Assembly (NCBI RefSeq): GCF_022539665.2
Contig: NC_081332.1
Span: forward strand, 3,071,884-3,135,883
Reading direction: 5' to 3'
Length of the DNA: 64,000 nucleotides
DNA from: Daphnia carinata
Taxonomy: Eukaryota > Arthropoda > Branchiopoda > Diplostraca > Daphniidae
The translations under genes were made by a program, and so were the position numbers. Below are positions 21,626 to 34,641 of this stretch, in pieces. Within the stretch, counting starts at the first letter, position 1, and the number at the start of each line of letters is the position of its first letter. Under the pieces are notes generated by a model. That model did no database searches and was not told where the DNA came from. It saw nothing but the letters and a program-made list of their open reading frames with translations.

Positions 21626-23047
21626 GGGAAAAAAAGATGGTACGGTTGAGTATTGCCTAATTGGCATTTTTCTACTTTATTCCATGTTACTCGTGTGTTT
21701 TACAAGTATGTTGCTCTTGTCCTATATTCCTTACCTTTGTTTTTCCTTATGCATGACGGCTTAGTTTTAACTTTGACTGAGCACGCAAATTCACTACACC
21801 TGTACCCCACGGTTCACTCACGGTTTGTTTGCTTTTTTGCACCGGGTTGGGGTTAGCGTATCAGGTAATGTAGGCCTGCTCACATTGGTTTCAGGCCAAG
21901 GATTTAGTTGGTGCAGGTTTACTAACACTTGCTACTTCTAAAATAAAAAGTAAAACAAAATAAATCTATTTTATGTCAGCATACTCTTTTGAGTATGGTT
22001 TCTTGACTTGAGTAATATATAAATCGCGTGCGATCGGGTTGTAAACCCCGATTTGACAACCCGACAAAACGTGATGGGGCAGCAACCGTTCCGACCTGTC
22101 GCATAGGCAAGAATGAAAAACCCGCTGAACAAGAAATCGGTTCGAGCGATACGGGTTTGTGGGGCTGATTGGTCTCACAGTTTTCCTCAACGGATGTGTT
22201 GCAACGCTGTCTCACAAACGTCTGCACACGAGTTCTCACCTCAGTTTTTTTAGTGCAGTGAAGAAAGTTATGCAAACCAAGGATATCGGTACATATTTGA
22301 CAATTTCATGTTAACGATTATTTATTTAGATGTTGTTATTTAGATGTTTAGCTTATTGAAAATGGATTACAAATTAAATATATGCCGAACGTTAATAGTA
22401 ATGACGCTTAATACTATATTGATGTAATTGTATGAATACTAATCGCCTTCAAAACAAATCATCGCTTGTGTTCGGGTTTCGTGTCCGATAAAAATGAACA
22501 TGGAGTTAATAAAAAACAGCTCATTACTCGCTACACAAATTGTGATCCAAGCCGGGCGGTTTTACTAAAGAAATTAGATGTTTTACAACGCTGTTAAACA
22601 TGTTTCACATGAAGCTGCTAAATCTTATCCGTGACATTGCAGAAAGTTGTTAAACTGTGGCAAACCTTGTACTAAGGTTTAACATTGCATAACTCTGTCA
22701 AAATGTAATGTTGTAATATCAGTAAAAAAAATTAAACTTATCTTGCAACAAATGAAACTGTGTGACGTTAACAAATGTACACTGTCTTGTGCAAAAGAAA
22801 CTCTTCATAGAAAAACTGGGTGATAAAAGCTTAAGTTCTTATATATGGTACTTGTAAATTTTGTGGGGTTTTTCCCTCGTTGAATTTATTGTTTTTTTAT
22901 TTTTTCTGCTGTCTGTAATGTTGTATGTGTTGTGTTTTGTTGTCTCCTTTTTCCTAGCGTTTGATTAGCGAAAGGTTAGTAAGTTTTAATGTAATGACGA
23001 TTATATTGTGATTTAACCTCGTGTATATTAGAAGTACCGATTTAAGT
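21626..23047. other. Palindrome left arm, inner noncoding part
   Basis: No gene recognised. A 99-codon minus-strand frame at 21976-22275 (mirrored at 26928-27227) has no domain; it includes a short hairpin with CGGGTTGT and ACAACCCG stems near 22037-22065. Confidence 0.35.
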
Positions 23048-23283
23048 TTTCGTTTATAGTCTGTATTTTTATCACCAGGGAAACATATACATATTCATTT
23101 TACACAATTTATTATAACTGAAACATTTACACAATTGACACTACATACAACAACTATACACAATTTGACAACCATTGAATTTTCCGTAACTCTGTGGTAT
23201 TGAACCCTAATATTCGGCGTAGCTTGCCGATGCTCAACCATTGAGCTATAGTCACTTACAATTTCAAGGTTTTATACCTTGAG
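23048..23283 (+). repeat. 236-bp exact duplicate flanking the gap (copy 1)
   Basis: Identical by eye to 23384-23619, starting TTTCGTTTATAGTCTG and ending at ATACCTTGAG directly before the N run. Best explained as two overlapping contig ends that were not merged. Confidence 0.9.
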
Positions 23284-23383
23284 NNNNNNNNNNNNNNNNN
23301 NNNNNNNNNNNNNNNNNNNNNNNNNNNNNNNNNNNNNNNNNNNNNNNNNNNNNNNNNNNNNNNNNNNNNNNNNNNNNNNNNNN
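23284..23383. other. 100-N assembly gap
   Basis: Exactly 100 N, a conventional placeholder for unknown length. The flanks overlap exactly by 236 bp and the mirror arm (25,920 region) is continuous, so real missing sequence is unlikely. Confidence 0.95.
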
Positions 23384-23619
23384 TTTCGTTTATAGTCTGT
23401 ATTTTTATCACCAGGGAAACATATACATATTCATTTTACACAATTTATTATAACTGAAACATTTACACAATTGACACTACATACAACAACTATACACAAT
23501 TTGACAACCATTGAATTTTCCGTAACTCTGTGGTATTGAACCCTAATATTCGGCGTAGCTTGCCGATGCTCAACCATTGAGCTATAGTCACTTACAATTT
23601 CAAGGTTTTATACCTTGAG
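23384..23619 (+). repeat. 236-bp exact duplicate flanking the gap (copy 2)
   Basis: Repeats 23048-23283 and continues into the palindrome centre (GTCAACGCACG). Confidence 0.9.
23526..23591 (-). repeat. tRNA-like sequence (mirror of 25948-26013; partial duplicate at 23190-23255)
   Basis: Reverse-complement copy of the right-arm tRNA-like sequence described at 25948. The same piece also appears before the gap because of the contig overlap. Confidence 0.55.
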
Positions 23620-23639
23620 TCAACGCACGAAAATATTGT

Positions 23640-24145
23640 ATAGTTAATGTTTTAATCTTGCTATACTATTTGTCAGTCTGACCAGTGAGTGTATGTGTAG
23701 CATGGCGTATGTGTAGAGGCTCCAATTACGGTGTGAGAACTTTGAGGTTCAAATCCAGTAAGGTATAGAAATAACAAAAAAGCATTAATTAAACGTAACA
23801 AATTTTTACTGTTACTTATATTTAACCTTGCTATAGCATTTACACTTTGCTATACTATTTGGCAGTCTGACCAATTAATGTATATGTTTCATGGCATGTC
23901 TGTAGAGGGTCCGGCTACCATGTCAGAAGACAAAGGTTCAACTCCATTAAGGGGTTAAAATGAAAATTGAATAAATTATATTATATTTTAACTGTCACTC
24001 AAATTTTTGAAAATGTGTAAAAGATGACGCTTCGCTATACCATTGGTTAGTCTGACCATACATTTCAAAAATGTTATAGCTTATGTGTAGAGAATCCGGC
24101 TACGGTATGAGAAGACTAGGTTTCAAATCGTAGGCATTGCTAAAG
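23640..24145 (+). repeat. Three tandem tRNA-like units
   Basis: Three units of about 120-190 bp share GCTATACTATTTG-CAGTCTGACCA, a GTGTAGAG..TCC stretch and a B-box-like end: GGTTCAAATCC near 23752, GGTTCAACTCC near 23935 and GGTTTCAAATCG near 24119. The region is mirrored at about 25394-25900. The spacing and boxes suggest an amplified tRNA-derived element. No intact cloverleaf was found. Confidence 0.55.
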
Positions 24146-24247
24146 TTATGGTAATACATGCATTAAATACTTTTATGTTTATTATATTATATTTATTGAA
24201 TATGTGTAATAGGTTGTCTAAAGATGACTTGCAAAAATGGTTGTCAG

Positions 24248-24316
24248 CAGAATGTGACTCATGGCTCAATGGTAGAGCATTGGCTTCGTAAGTCGAATGA
24301 TTTGGGATCGATCCCC
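24248..24316 (+). repeat. tRNA-like sequence with loop CGT (mirror 25223-25291)
   Basis: GGCTCAATGGTAGAGC is an intact D-arm/A-box, an anticodon-like arm (TTGGC, loop TTCGTAA, GTCGA) follows, then a perfect T-arm-like hairpin TTGGG-ATCGATC-CCCAA. The acceptor helix is only partly paired, so a tRNA pseudogene or SINE head is more likely than a working tRNA. Confidence 0.5.
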
Positions 24317-24740
24317 AAAAGAGTTCAATCATAAAATAAATGATTCAAATGAACGAATAGTATCTTCAAAGTTTTCTGAAATTGCAATTGCTATGCAACA
24401 ATCCCAAAAGTAAAATACATGATATAAAATGAATTTCTATACAATGCATAAGTTTTCTAACGTTCATTTACTATCATCTGTCTATATATATGACAATGGC
24501 TACGGTTAAAATCCGTTGTAAATTATACAAATTTCTAGATACTCTATAAAGAGTGACATATCATATTTACTATGCTACGGTTAAAAACCATTATAAATTA
24601 TACAAATTTCTATATACTCAATAAAGAGTAACATACCATATTTATTGAAATTTTTTACCTTTTTCGAGATTAACATTTGGTAAAATATCCGTTCGCGTGC
24701 TTCGCACGAAGTTACCCAACTCGACTGGCCCCGTGGAATC

Positions 24741-24850
24741 GTGACACCTGGGAAGGTAGGAAGACTGTGGAATCGGAGACCTGACTGGGAATCGAACCAG
24801 GAAGCTTCGAGTTGGGAAGCGGACGCTTTGCATTTCTGGCATCTGCCCCC
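24741..24850 (-). repeat. tRNA-derived SINE-like segment in the spacer
   Basis: On the minus strand, CCTGGTTCGATTCCCAG (complement of 24784-24801) is a perfect B-box with T-arm; upstream GGGGGGCAGATGCCAG and GCGTCCGCTTCCC look like degenerate acceptor/D and anticodon arms. Only one copy is seen in the window. Confidence 0.5.
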
Positions 24851-24942
24851 CTATATCCCCCCACTAGGGTAAGGTTTTGTATTGACTTGCGCGCACTGTT
24901 CTGTTACGTAAGTGTTAAAGACTTAAACTTTCCTGAAGTGTC

Positions 24943-25004
24943 ACAAGTATCTCAATGGTAGAGCATAGACATAGTTATATAGGATTTGAACCCACGCAAT
25001 TCAA
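24943..25004 (+). repeat. tRNA-like sequence in the spacer
   Basis: TATCTCAATGGTAGAGC (A-box/D-arm) is followed at tRNA spacing by GGATTTGAACCC (B-box). The anticodon arm is not well paired. Confidence 0.45.
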
Positions 25005-25947
25005 CTATGTTCGTTGTGCAGAAAGGAAAATTTAATAATAGTTTGTGCATTTAGATTGCTGCATATATATTGCAATATTTGAATCATTTGATAGAATTCT
25101 AAACATCATGATGGTTGCTGCATTTGGAATTGTTGCATAGCAGTTGCAGTTTTAGAAACCTTGTGCAATGTATAGAATTTAATACATCGTTCATTTGAAT
25201 TATTTTAAGATTAAACTCTTTTGGGGATCGATCCCAAATCATTCGACTTACGAAGCCAATGCTCTACCATTGAGCCATGAGTCACATTCTGCTGACAACC
25301 ATTTTTGCAAGTCATCTTTAGACAACTTATTACACATATTCAATAAATATAATATAATAAACATAAAAGTATTTAATGCATGTATTCCCATAACTTTAGC
25401 AATGCCTACGATTTGAAACCTAGTCTTCTCATACCGTAGCCGGATTCTCTACACATAAGCTATAACATTTTTGAAATGTATGGTCAGACTAACCAATGGT
25501 ATAGCGAAGCGTCATCTTTTACACATTTTCAAAAATTTGAGTGACAGTTAAAATATAATATATTTTATTCAATTTTCATTTTAACCCCTTAATGGAGTTG
25601 AACCTTTGTCTTCTGACATGGTAGCCGGACCCTCTACAGACATGCCATGAAACATATACATTAATTGGTCAGACTGCCAAATAGTATAGCAAAGTGTAAA
25701 TGCTATAGCAAGGTTAAATATAAGTAACAGTAAAAATTTGTTACGTTTAATTAATGCTTTTTTGTTATTTCTATACCTTACTGGATTTGAACCTCAAAGT
25801 TCTCACACCGTAATTGGAGCCTCTACACATACGCCATGCTACACATACACTCACTGGTCAGACTGACAAATAGTATAGCAAGATTAAAACATTAACTATA
25901 CAATATTTTCGTGCGTTGACTCAAGGTATAAAACCTTGAAATTGTAA

Positions 25948-26013
25948 GTGACTATAGCTCAATGGTTGAGCATCGGCAAGCTACGCCGAATATTAGGGTT
26001 CAATACCACAGAG
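25948..26013 (+). repeat. tRNA-like sequence with loop GCT
   Basis: GTGACTA, then a perfect D-arm (TAGCTCAATGGTTGAGC), a perfect anticodon-like stem TCGGC/GCCGA around loop AAGCTAC, and a B-box-like GGGTTCAATACC. The acceptor helix pairs 6 of 7 (GTGACTA with GAGTTAC) but the T stem is poor. GCT would be a Ser anticodon, yet the long variable arm of tRNA-Ser is absent, so this is a pseudogene or tRNA-like element. Confidence 0.55.
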
Positions 26014-27582
26014 TTACGGAAAATTCAATGGTTGTCAAATTGTGTATAGTTGTTGTATGTAGTGTCAATTGTGTAAATGTTTCAGTTATAATAAATTGTG
26101 TAAAATGAATATGTATATGTTTCCCTGGTGATAAAAATACAGACTATAAACGAAAACTTAAATCGGTACTTCTAATATACACGAGGTTAAATCACAATAT
26201 AATCGTCATTACATTAAAACTTACTAACCTTTCGCTAATCAAACGCTAGGAAAAAGGAGACAACAAAACACAACACATACAACATTACAGACAGCAGAAA
26301 AAATAAAAAAACAATAAATTCAACGAGGGAAAAACCCCACAAAATTTACAAGTACCATATATAAGAACTTAAGCTTTTATCACCCAGTTTTTCTATGAAG
26401 AGTTTCTTTTGCACAAGACAGTGTACATTTGTTAACGTCACACAGTTTCATTTGTTGCAAGATAAGTTTAATTTTTTTTACTGATATTACAACATTACAT
26501 TTTGACAGAGTTATGCAATGTTAAACCTTAGTACAAGGTTTGCCACAGTTTAACAACTTTCTGCAATGTCACGAATAAGATTTAGCAGCTTCATGTGAAA
26601 CATGTTTAACAGCGTTGTAAAACATCTAATTTCTTTAGTAAAACCGCCCGGCTTGGATCACAATTTGTGTAGCGAGTAATGAGCTGTTTTTTATTAACTC
26701 CATGTTCATTTTTATCGGACACGAAACCCGAACACAAGCGATGATTTGTTTTGAAGGCGATTAGTATTCATACAATTACATCAATATAGTATTAAGCGTC
26801 ATTACTATTAACGTTCGGCATATATTTAATTTGTAATCCATTTTCAATAAGCTAAACATCTAAATAACAACATCTAAATAAATAATCGTTAACATGAAAT
26901 TGTCAAATATGTACCGATATCCTTGGTTTGCATAACTTTCTTCACTGCACTAAAAAAACTGAGGTGAGAACTCGTGTGCAGACGTTTGTGAGACAGCGTT
27001 GCAACACATCCGTTGAGGAAAACTGTGAGACCAATCAGCCCCACAAACCCGTATCGCTCGAACCGATTTCTTGTTCAGCGGGTTTTTCATTCTTGCCTAT
27101 GCGACAGGTCGGAACGGTTGCTGCCCCATCACGTTTTGTCGGGTTGTCAAATCGGGGTTTACAACCCGATCGCACGCGATTTATATATTACTCAAGTCAA
27201 GAAACCATACTCAAAAGAGTATGCTGACATAAAATAGATTTATTTTGTTTTACTTTTTATTTTAGAAGTAGCAAGTGTTAGTAAACCTGCACCAACTAAA
27301 TCCTTGGCCTGAAACCAATGTGAGCAGGCCTACATTACCTGATACGCTAACCCCAACCCGGTGCAAAAAAGCAAACAAACCGTGAGTGAACCGTGGGGTA
27401 CAGGTGTAGTGAATTTGCGTGCTCAGTCAAAGTTAAAACTAAGCCGTCATGCATAAGGAAAAACAAAGGTAAGGAATATAGGACAAGAGCAACATACTTG
27501 TAAAACACACGAGTAACATGGAATAAAGTAGAAAAATGCCAATTAGGCAATACTCAACCGTACCATCTTTTTTTCCCCATCG
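26014..27582. other. Palindrome right arm, inner noncoding part
   Basis: Mirror of 21626-23283 with no gene recognised. Confidence 0.4.
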
Positions 27583-29318
27583 ACCTAATGGGCGTGTACG
27601 ACGGGATGGGCAGCGATTTCCGTTGCTCCAACGACACCCTACGACGTCCAGTGATCCTATTCGACAACGACGGAGCCCTCCTAAATACATAAAAAAAAAA
27701 ACATGATTAGGCAAATAAACATGTAAAGAAATATACCTGAAACATCTATTGCGATAACCTCGTTGCTCCAGCGGCGATCCTCGATATCCAGCATCCTCTC
27801 AGATGGTGGTAAGGCCCTCCTAAATACATAACAAGATGAGATCATAGTGTAAAACGTATAACTTTGAATGAAATACTTGACGATTTTGGGTGACGATACT
27901 GGTGCCTCCTACGGCAAACCATGCTGGCCAGTGATCCTCTTCGGCGATGATGCCGCCCTCGTAAACACATAAAAAACAAAATAAATGAGTGGTGTAAGAC
28001 TTAAGAATTTCAATGAAATACTTGACAATGTTGGGCGACGATCCTGGTAGCTCCGACGGCGAACCTCGTAGTCTAGTAATCCTCTTCGGCGATGATGGAA
28101 CCCTCCTAATTACAAAACAAAAACATGAATACACAATTATACGAGTAAATGATATACCTGAAACATCCACGGCGACGATATCGATGCTCCAGCGTCCTTT
28201 TTGGTGGTGGTGAAGCCCTCTTCGAAGCCCAAAAAACACGATTAAACACTTAGCGTTAATTTTTTAAAAACCCACAATACCCATGCCGACAATGTCGTTG
28301 CTACAGCGTCGAATCTCGATGTCCAGCATCGTCTCTTATGATGGTGCGGCCCTCCTAAATACATAAAAACAAAATGAGATCATAATGTAAAACTTATAAC
28401 TTTGAATTAAATACTTGACCATTTTGGGCGATTATCCTGGTGAACCCGACGGCGAAACACGTTGTCCAATGGTCCTCCTCGGCGATGATGGCGCCCTCCT
28501 AAATACATAAAAACAAAATAAATTAATGGTTAATGAATTGACAGTAAAAATTTTCGATAAAATACGTGACAATTTTGAGCGACGATCCTGGTGGCTCCAA
28601 CGGCGTACTTCGTTGTCCAGTTACCCTCTTCGGTGATGATGTGGGCCATCCTAAATACATTTAAAAAACATGTTTAGACACTTAAACGTGTAAAACATAT
28701 ACCTTAAATATCCATTGCGACGATCTTGTTACTCCAGCGGCGATCCACGATGTCCAGCATCCTCTTCGATGATGGTGAGGCCCTCCTAAATACATAAAAA
28801 CAAAATAAATCATAGATCACAACCTAAGACTTTCAATTAAATACTTCACAATTTTGGGCGATAATTCCAGGAGGCTTCGAAAGCGAACCTCGTTGTCGAG
28901 TGGCCCACCTCGGAGATGATGTGGACCGTCCGAAATACATAAAGAAACACGATTAAACACTTTAAATTGTGAAAGTAATACCTGGCAATCCTTGGCAGCT
29001 CCAGTGGTTATCCCCGACGTCCAGTAATCCTCATCGGTAGCGTTGCCAACCCTCTTATACACAAATTACTACATAGAATAGTAATGCACTTCAATTTTTG
29101 AATACCTTGTAATTTTGGACTAGAATCCTGGTGATGACCTTCGTTGTCCAAAGGTCCTCTTCAGTGGAGCTATGGCCTTCCTAGGCACATAACATTTAAA
29201 GAAAAAATCATGATGAGATACCGAGTTTTTAAATATATACCTCAGAATCCTGGGCGGTATTCCAATGGCTGCGACGGCGATCTTCGTTGCCCTTCAGCCC
29301 CAGAGATTACCCTGCTGA
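27583..29318 (-). repeat. Array of about 13 exon-like tandem units, right arm
   Basis: Reverse-complement copy of 19885-21625, unit for unit, with the same acceptor- and donor-like borders on the minus strand. Read on the plus strand several units share an open phrase of the type GDDPGSS.GE.R..VILFGDDG, but these lack splice borders on that strand. Confidence 0.7.
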
Positions 29319-29961
29319 TTGTACAGAAACGAGAAAAAAAAAATTTTTTTTTACATTTGAACAGCAACAAATTTCATCTTAATTTTAACAGACATCAGGT
29401 ACACAAATTACAGTTACATGGAGAAAAATTTTTTTAAAAAAAATTGGCCGGATTGGCGGTTCATGTGTAAATTGTGTTAAGAAGTTGAAATGTACAATTG
29501 TTTGTAAGAAAAAAAATGGTTAGCGAACGACCACTACGGTTAATAATTGCATAAAACAGTGAAAGAAAATGGCTGAGATAGTGTTGTGCAAAGGTAACGA
29601 ATTGAGGTGGACTACGCTTACGCCTTACTCTTAACTTAACTTTAGGCCTACTTATCCTTAACTTAATCTATTTCATCTAGACTTATACTACCCAACTAAT
29701 CAAGGCCAGTGCAGAGGCTAACCCAGGTGCTGATGCAGTGCGTTATTGATGAATCTACAATTTGCGAAAGCTAAGAGCACGTGCGAAAGTTCTAAGAATA
29801 TTTAGACGTGGATTGCAAGCAACAAATCTACACTAGTGCACAGCGTGCAGGTGAAAGAGCTACTGAGCTTCTAGCTTCTTTTTTTTTCCTTCCTCCCCCC
29901 TTCCCTCTCCTTTTTGTGTATGCCCGAGGTTCTTCGTCTGTTTTAGGCACTTGGAAACAAA

Positions 29962-29962
<1 letters not shown>

Positions 29963-30036
<74 letters not shown>
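29963..30036 (+). repeat. A74 homopolymer
   Basis: An uninterrupted A run of 74, opposite a T run of 27 at 19214-19240 in the other arm. It could be a poly-A insertion tail or a length-unstable tract. Confidence 0.9.
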
Positions 30037-30038
<2 letters not shown>

Positions 30039-33000
30039 AAAAACCTAAGGTCAATCGATGGGGAATGGCTATAACCTCGGGCTCACCTGGAAATAAAAAT
30101 TTGTCCTTCAACCTATCGACCTTCAGAATTAGGTCCCTCTACCCTACGCTCTACTTCCGGGAAAGCAATAATGTGACACGTGTCTGCGAGTATTTAAGGC
30201 GTCGTCTAGACGATAGATGTTAACATTCGTTCGGAGTCTTGCCTCTACAGATGTACCACAACTATATCACCATCGACGATCGATTCGCTTATCAGGTAGG
30301 TTGAATTTATACTAAGTAGCTTCATTGTCTTCTTTAATTGTAGAAAGTTAGAGGATATCTCTACTTCAATTAAATTAGTTCTAAATCTATGTTAGTAAAC
30401 TAATTCTTAATTAAATCAAACTGTTACCAATAGCATTCCATTTCTTTTAGGAACGACCCTTTCAATCCATGAGTAGATGCTGGCGTGTTTACTCTGGCTG
30501 CCTTTCAACTGCATCAAATGAGGTATTGAAATTTGTTAAGTACCACTAATTATTTAAAAAATTTATAGTACCATACTTTTTATGTTCGTTGCTACTCTTA
30601 GGCTTCATCACTGCTGGTATTCATCATATAGTCATGTCCTTTAATTCACATTACTAACCGGTTACTTCTGAATGTAAATAGAAATAATTAAACATTGAAA
30701 ATCTTATTAATAAAGTTTAAATATGTATGTGTAATTCTTGTACCTGCAAAACACTATTTTAACATATTACCTGCATATGTGAATCTACTTGATATTTCAA
30801 CTGTTCGAATTTGAATAGCTGTTAAATTATTTAATGTTACACTAAGCCAAAAAATAGTTCTGTTTACTAACAAATAAGCAAAGCAAAAAAAAACCCTATA
30901 ATTTACAAAGTACAATTAAACAAAGTAAAAAGTACAATTATTTTAAATTTGGTAGGATAACAAACAATCATAATTGATATATAATGTACCTTACCATAAA
31001 CAAATTAAAAAATAAATTTTCAATACTTCTATAATACAATAACTACGAAAAATTATGTATTAATGTTAATAATTACTTAAACCATATGGTAGTATACAAT
31101 ACGTTTGGTACTACAATTTATATTATAAATTGTCGTTTTTTCGCAACAACAATTCCAAAGTATTTACTTACCATTTGAATATTATTACAATTTTGTAATA
31201 TTACTATTATTTTACGTATCAATTGTTGAAACTGATGATAGTTTTCAATCAATGTGTTTGTGATTCTGGTCAGCCTGTAGTAAAACATGGTACTCCTACC
31301 ATAATAGAACCCCTTCTCAGTGACATATTCTGCATATGAACAGCATTAGCTACTCCAATGCCAGCCATATAGAGTGTCATGTCAATTGAGTAAATCTAGA
31401 TAAGTGATAGTTTATACAGAAATGTATACAAAACATACAATTACCATGACTCCTTTTGTTTGGAATTGAAAGGCTGTTCAACTGCTGGTTATCAAAGTCA
31501 CGGTGTTGGTGACAAAGTTATTATCTCAGAAATAATCTACAGATAAAAACTAGACGCAATATCTGTGTCCCCACAGAGGGATGTTTAATCGTCCAACCAG
31601 CCAGATGTCTTGACGTTAAAATTCCAATGTGTTCTGTTCCAGCTACATTCAGCGGCTAAAATGACAAAACTTAAAGCAATAAAAATGGAAAGGTATTGTA
31701 TAAAGGAATGGCTCTCATGACCTGCAACCACCATTCTTTACACATCCATACAGCTACCTAAAAAAAAATAAAAATTGCACTTGAAAATGATATGGGAAGT
31801 TTTAACAAAAACAAAAACGCAAAACAAAAGGTTACTAACATAGTTTCCGTACAATGATGAGGCAAAAAAGAGATGAAATGATACGTGTGTTTCAGCTATT
31901 CGCCTCGGCTTCAACAGGAGTAACACTGAAAGATGCTTAAGCATTTTCGCGAACAGAGTTTCGTCGAGCAGACGATTTTTTGGAAGGCAATGAAAGTCTG
32001 GGCAATAACGTAAATGATTCTGACATCCAACAGCATTGCTAATAGCTTTGGATGACGCTACAAAAATCAGTCCTTCACCCACACTTTCAACAACTTCATG
32101 CAAGACGCCTTTTCCTCGGGGTATTTACGTCGAAAGTGTCAAACTGTTAAAGGAAAAATGGGAAAGCAAGAAACTGGGCGATTGCAAGCTGCACATACCT
32201 TTACGTTGAATCACACATGGACCAAGAACTGCCCACAACTTCAACAATAATCTCGAAATACTCGCTTTTCGCTCGAGTTACGATGTTGTCAAACGTATCA
32301 CACGCGCACGTACACACACTTCGGATTTCGTCTGCTGCTGGTGGGTGCTTGTCGCCGATACAAACGTTCCAGCTGTGGCGATTTGGCACTGGATACATCA
32401 ATCCTTCAACGCTGTGGTAAACAGGGCAGGGCGTCCTTTGGCTCGCCAATCTTTCAGTCGCAACGCCTGAAATTCCTGGAACAAAATCTCACCCACCCAC
32501 ATGTGATGCAACTATATGTTAGTGTGTTAAAAATGAGTTCGGAATGTATGTTTGGAAAAACTACTTCCAACTGTAATAAAACTGTTACCCATTGCATACC
32601 ATTTGTTAGATTTGCCAATCTGTTTTTTGTGAGTACCTGACGAAAAGTTTACACCAAGTGGCTTCCAAACTGCATCAGAAAAACTGAAATAAATTATATT
32701 CCACTAAATAAAAAGCTGAATTAAATTATAACTAAATTTATAAAACAAATAATAGTAGCATACTAAATGTTAGCTTTGTGAAGGGTAATCACTGTTGTGA
32801 ATGTTTGTCACATTACTCTGGTACTTCTGCATGGAAACACAAATTATTCTTGGAAATCATGTTAATTTGGTATCAAGCATAATCAAAATTTATCAAATTG
32901 ATGAATATAATTTAACTTGTATCCGGGTAATAATATTATTACTAAAATATTTGGTTACCTACATGCCCATTCCACACAACTACCTATGACAAAACAACGA

Positions 33001-34641
33001 TGACAAGGTATTTTTTGCGAATACAGGTTCTCAGCACGAAGCAGACAATTTCGACAGGGAACGATGTGCAATAAAATTCCGAAACTGGGCACCAGCAGAG
33101 TTAATAACTATATGACGGTATAAAAACGACGGTAAAAGACAACGGTATCGAAAGAAATCTGCCATAATATGCCATGCTAATAAGCCATGCTGCACAATCT
33201 TTCTTACCCGTGATTTTCTTGTTCTTAATCACACTCGCTTCTGATAAGTTTAACGTCAAACCCGAATGTTCCACAAAGTCAACGAGATAACTTTGATCAA
33301 CACTTCTGTAAAAGAAAAAAATTTAAATTCATCCTATAAGAAAAAATTCCTGTAACATTGCTTGCCTTACATCTTATCTAATTGTCCGTTAATGCCATTA
33401 GTAAAGTAAGGATCAATGTGATATGAATGTGGTAAGTGCTAGGCCACATCTTACAGATACATCAGCAGCTGTGTTTTGATATCCCAAGTATCCACTATTC
33501 CTGTGCAACAGATAAAGAAATTAATTTATCAAGCATCAGATAACCAGCCCTGTCTTCGAGCTAGACAATATGGGCCGAAATTCCAATGGAAGAATGCTGT
33601 TAAGATAACCTGCACGTAATTGCAGCAAATGGCTCGTTTTTCTGCAACCATTACAGCCCTTTATTAGATCCCCTCAGTATTGACCTAGGATCACTGAGAG
33701 GACACACACAGCATCCTTGGTATGAAGATCACCCCCCATGATAGTTCACTTTCCTACAATGCAAATGAAAGAAAACTATTATGGCATAATCAAAGGAAAA
33801 ATCAACAGTAATAAAGAAAAACTAATAATGAATAAACGGTAGAAGTTAGAGTTGAAAAATTCATCTGATGAAAGAATTCTCACTAAACTCACTAAAATAA
33901 AATCATGGTGTTACTGATAAATTTCAGAGAAGATTGTTTCCATACCTTCCCCTTCACAATGGATGAAAGCCCATCTTGATATTTACAGGCGATTGCATAT
34001 CTTCAGTTAGATAGTCACTGTTCTCATGAGCACGAGCACAGCAGGAGTACTAGGCTTCTTTTTGGACAACATAATGCCAGGTTATGTAATGAAGCCACAT
34101 TGCATACCTAGAAAAACCTATTTGGGTTCGAGACAAAAATTTCCTTAAAAGTTATGGATGAATAGAAAGGCTTGGCTAAGCGACTAGCTCATCCAGATCC
34201 AAACATGGAAATCAGCAATGAATAATCAGTTCGAGAGTTGACACAGTACACTTATGACATCCCAGTCATCACTCCATGGTTGAAAAGGTTCTTAGTCACT
34301 ACACTCAACACACTGTTTCCTAAAAGATTTGTTTCAACACTTTTTGAAGTACAGTATTAAAAACTTGGTTGCTTACTTGCTGTCTCTGCCATCCTATCAG
34401 ACAGACTTATAGAATAGGAAGACCAGAAGCTGGTGTGGAAAGTCCAAAGGTACAAATAGGGAAAACAGCAGCGCTTTGAATGTCCTTAGCTCAGTTACCA
34501 ACAGCTTGATGACAAAAACCATTCATCAAAGTTTCTCCTATTTCAGCAACTGATTGGTAACATGTAGCTTCTACATCAGATTTCTTCATCGTGCAACAGT
34601 ATGCACAATATGCAACAACATGTATAATACATGTAATTACC
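30037..34641. other. Palindrome right arm, outer noncoding part
   Basis: Mirror of about 14600-19213. No intact gene; it holds the mate of the decayed relic of 14883-15086 and the region downstream of the THAP gene stop codon. Confidence 0.4.

Larger units (their letters stand above)
14150..24412 (+). repeat. Left arm of giant palindrome (mate 25112-35095)
   Basis: Everything here recurs in reverse complement at 25112-35095. Paired positions add to about 49,239 from 16.2 to 19.2 kb, to about 49,203 from 20.1 to 22.3 kb (the shift equals a homopolymer length difference), and to 49,539 beyond the N gap. Between about 16 and 24.3 kb only isolated differences were noticed. In the outer kilobase (14.15-15.1 kb) differences occur about every 10-15 bases, and the innermost 80 bp are also diverged. 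Arm length is about 9.9 kb once the artificial gap is discounted. Confidence 0.95.
24413..25111. other. Palindrome spacer (non-mirrored centre)
   Basis: About 700 bp not shared between arms. It contains two repeated 60-bp phrases (CTATGCTACGGTTAAAA..CC and ACTCTATAAAGAGT-like stretches near 24495-24640) and two further tRNA-like segments listed separately. Confidence 0.6.

Noticed and set aside
24248-24316. Functional tRNA-Thr(CGT)
   Set aside because: D and T arms are good but the acceptor helix pairs poorly and the sequence is embedded in a repeat cluster.
29808-30111. Poly-Lys and poly-Phe open frames at the A74 tract
   Set aside because: Translations of the homopolymer only.
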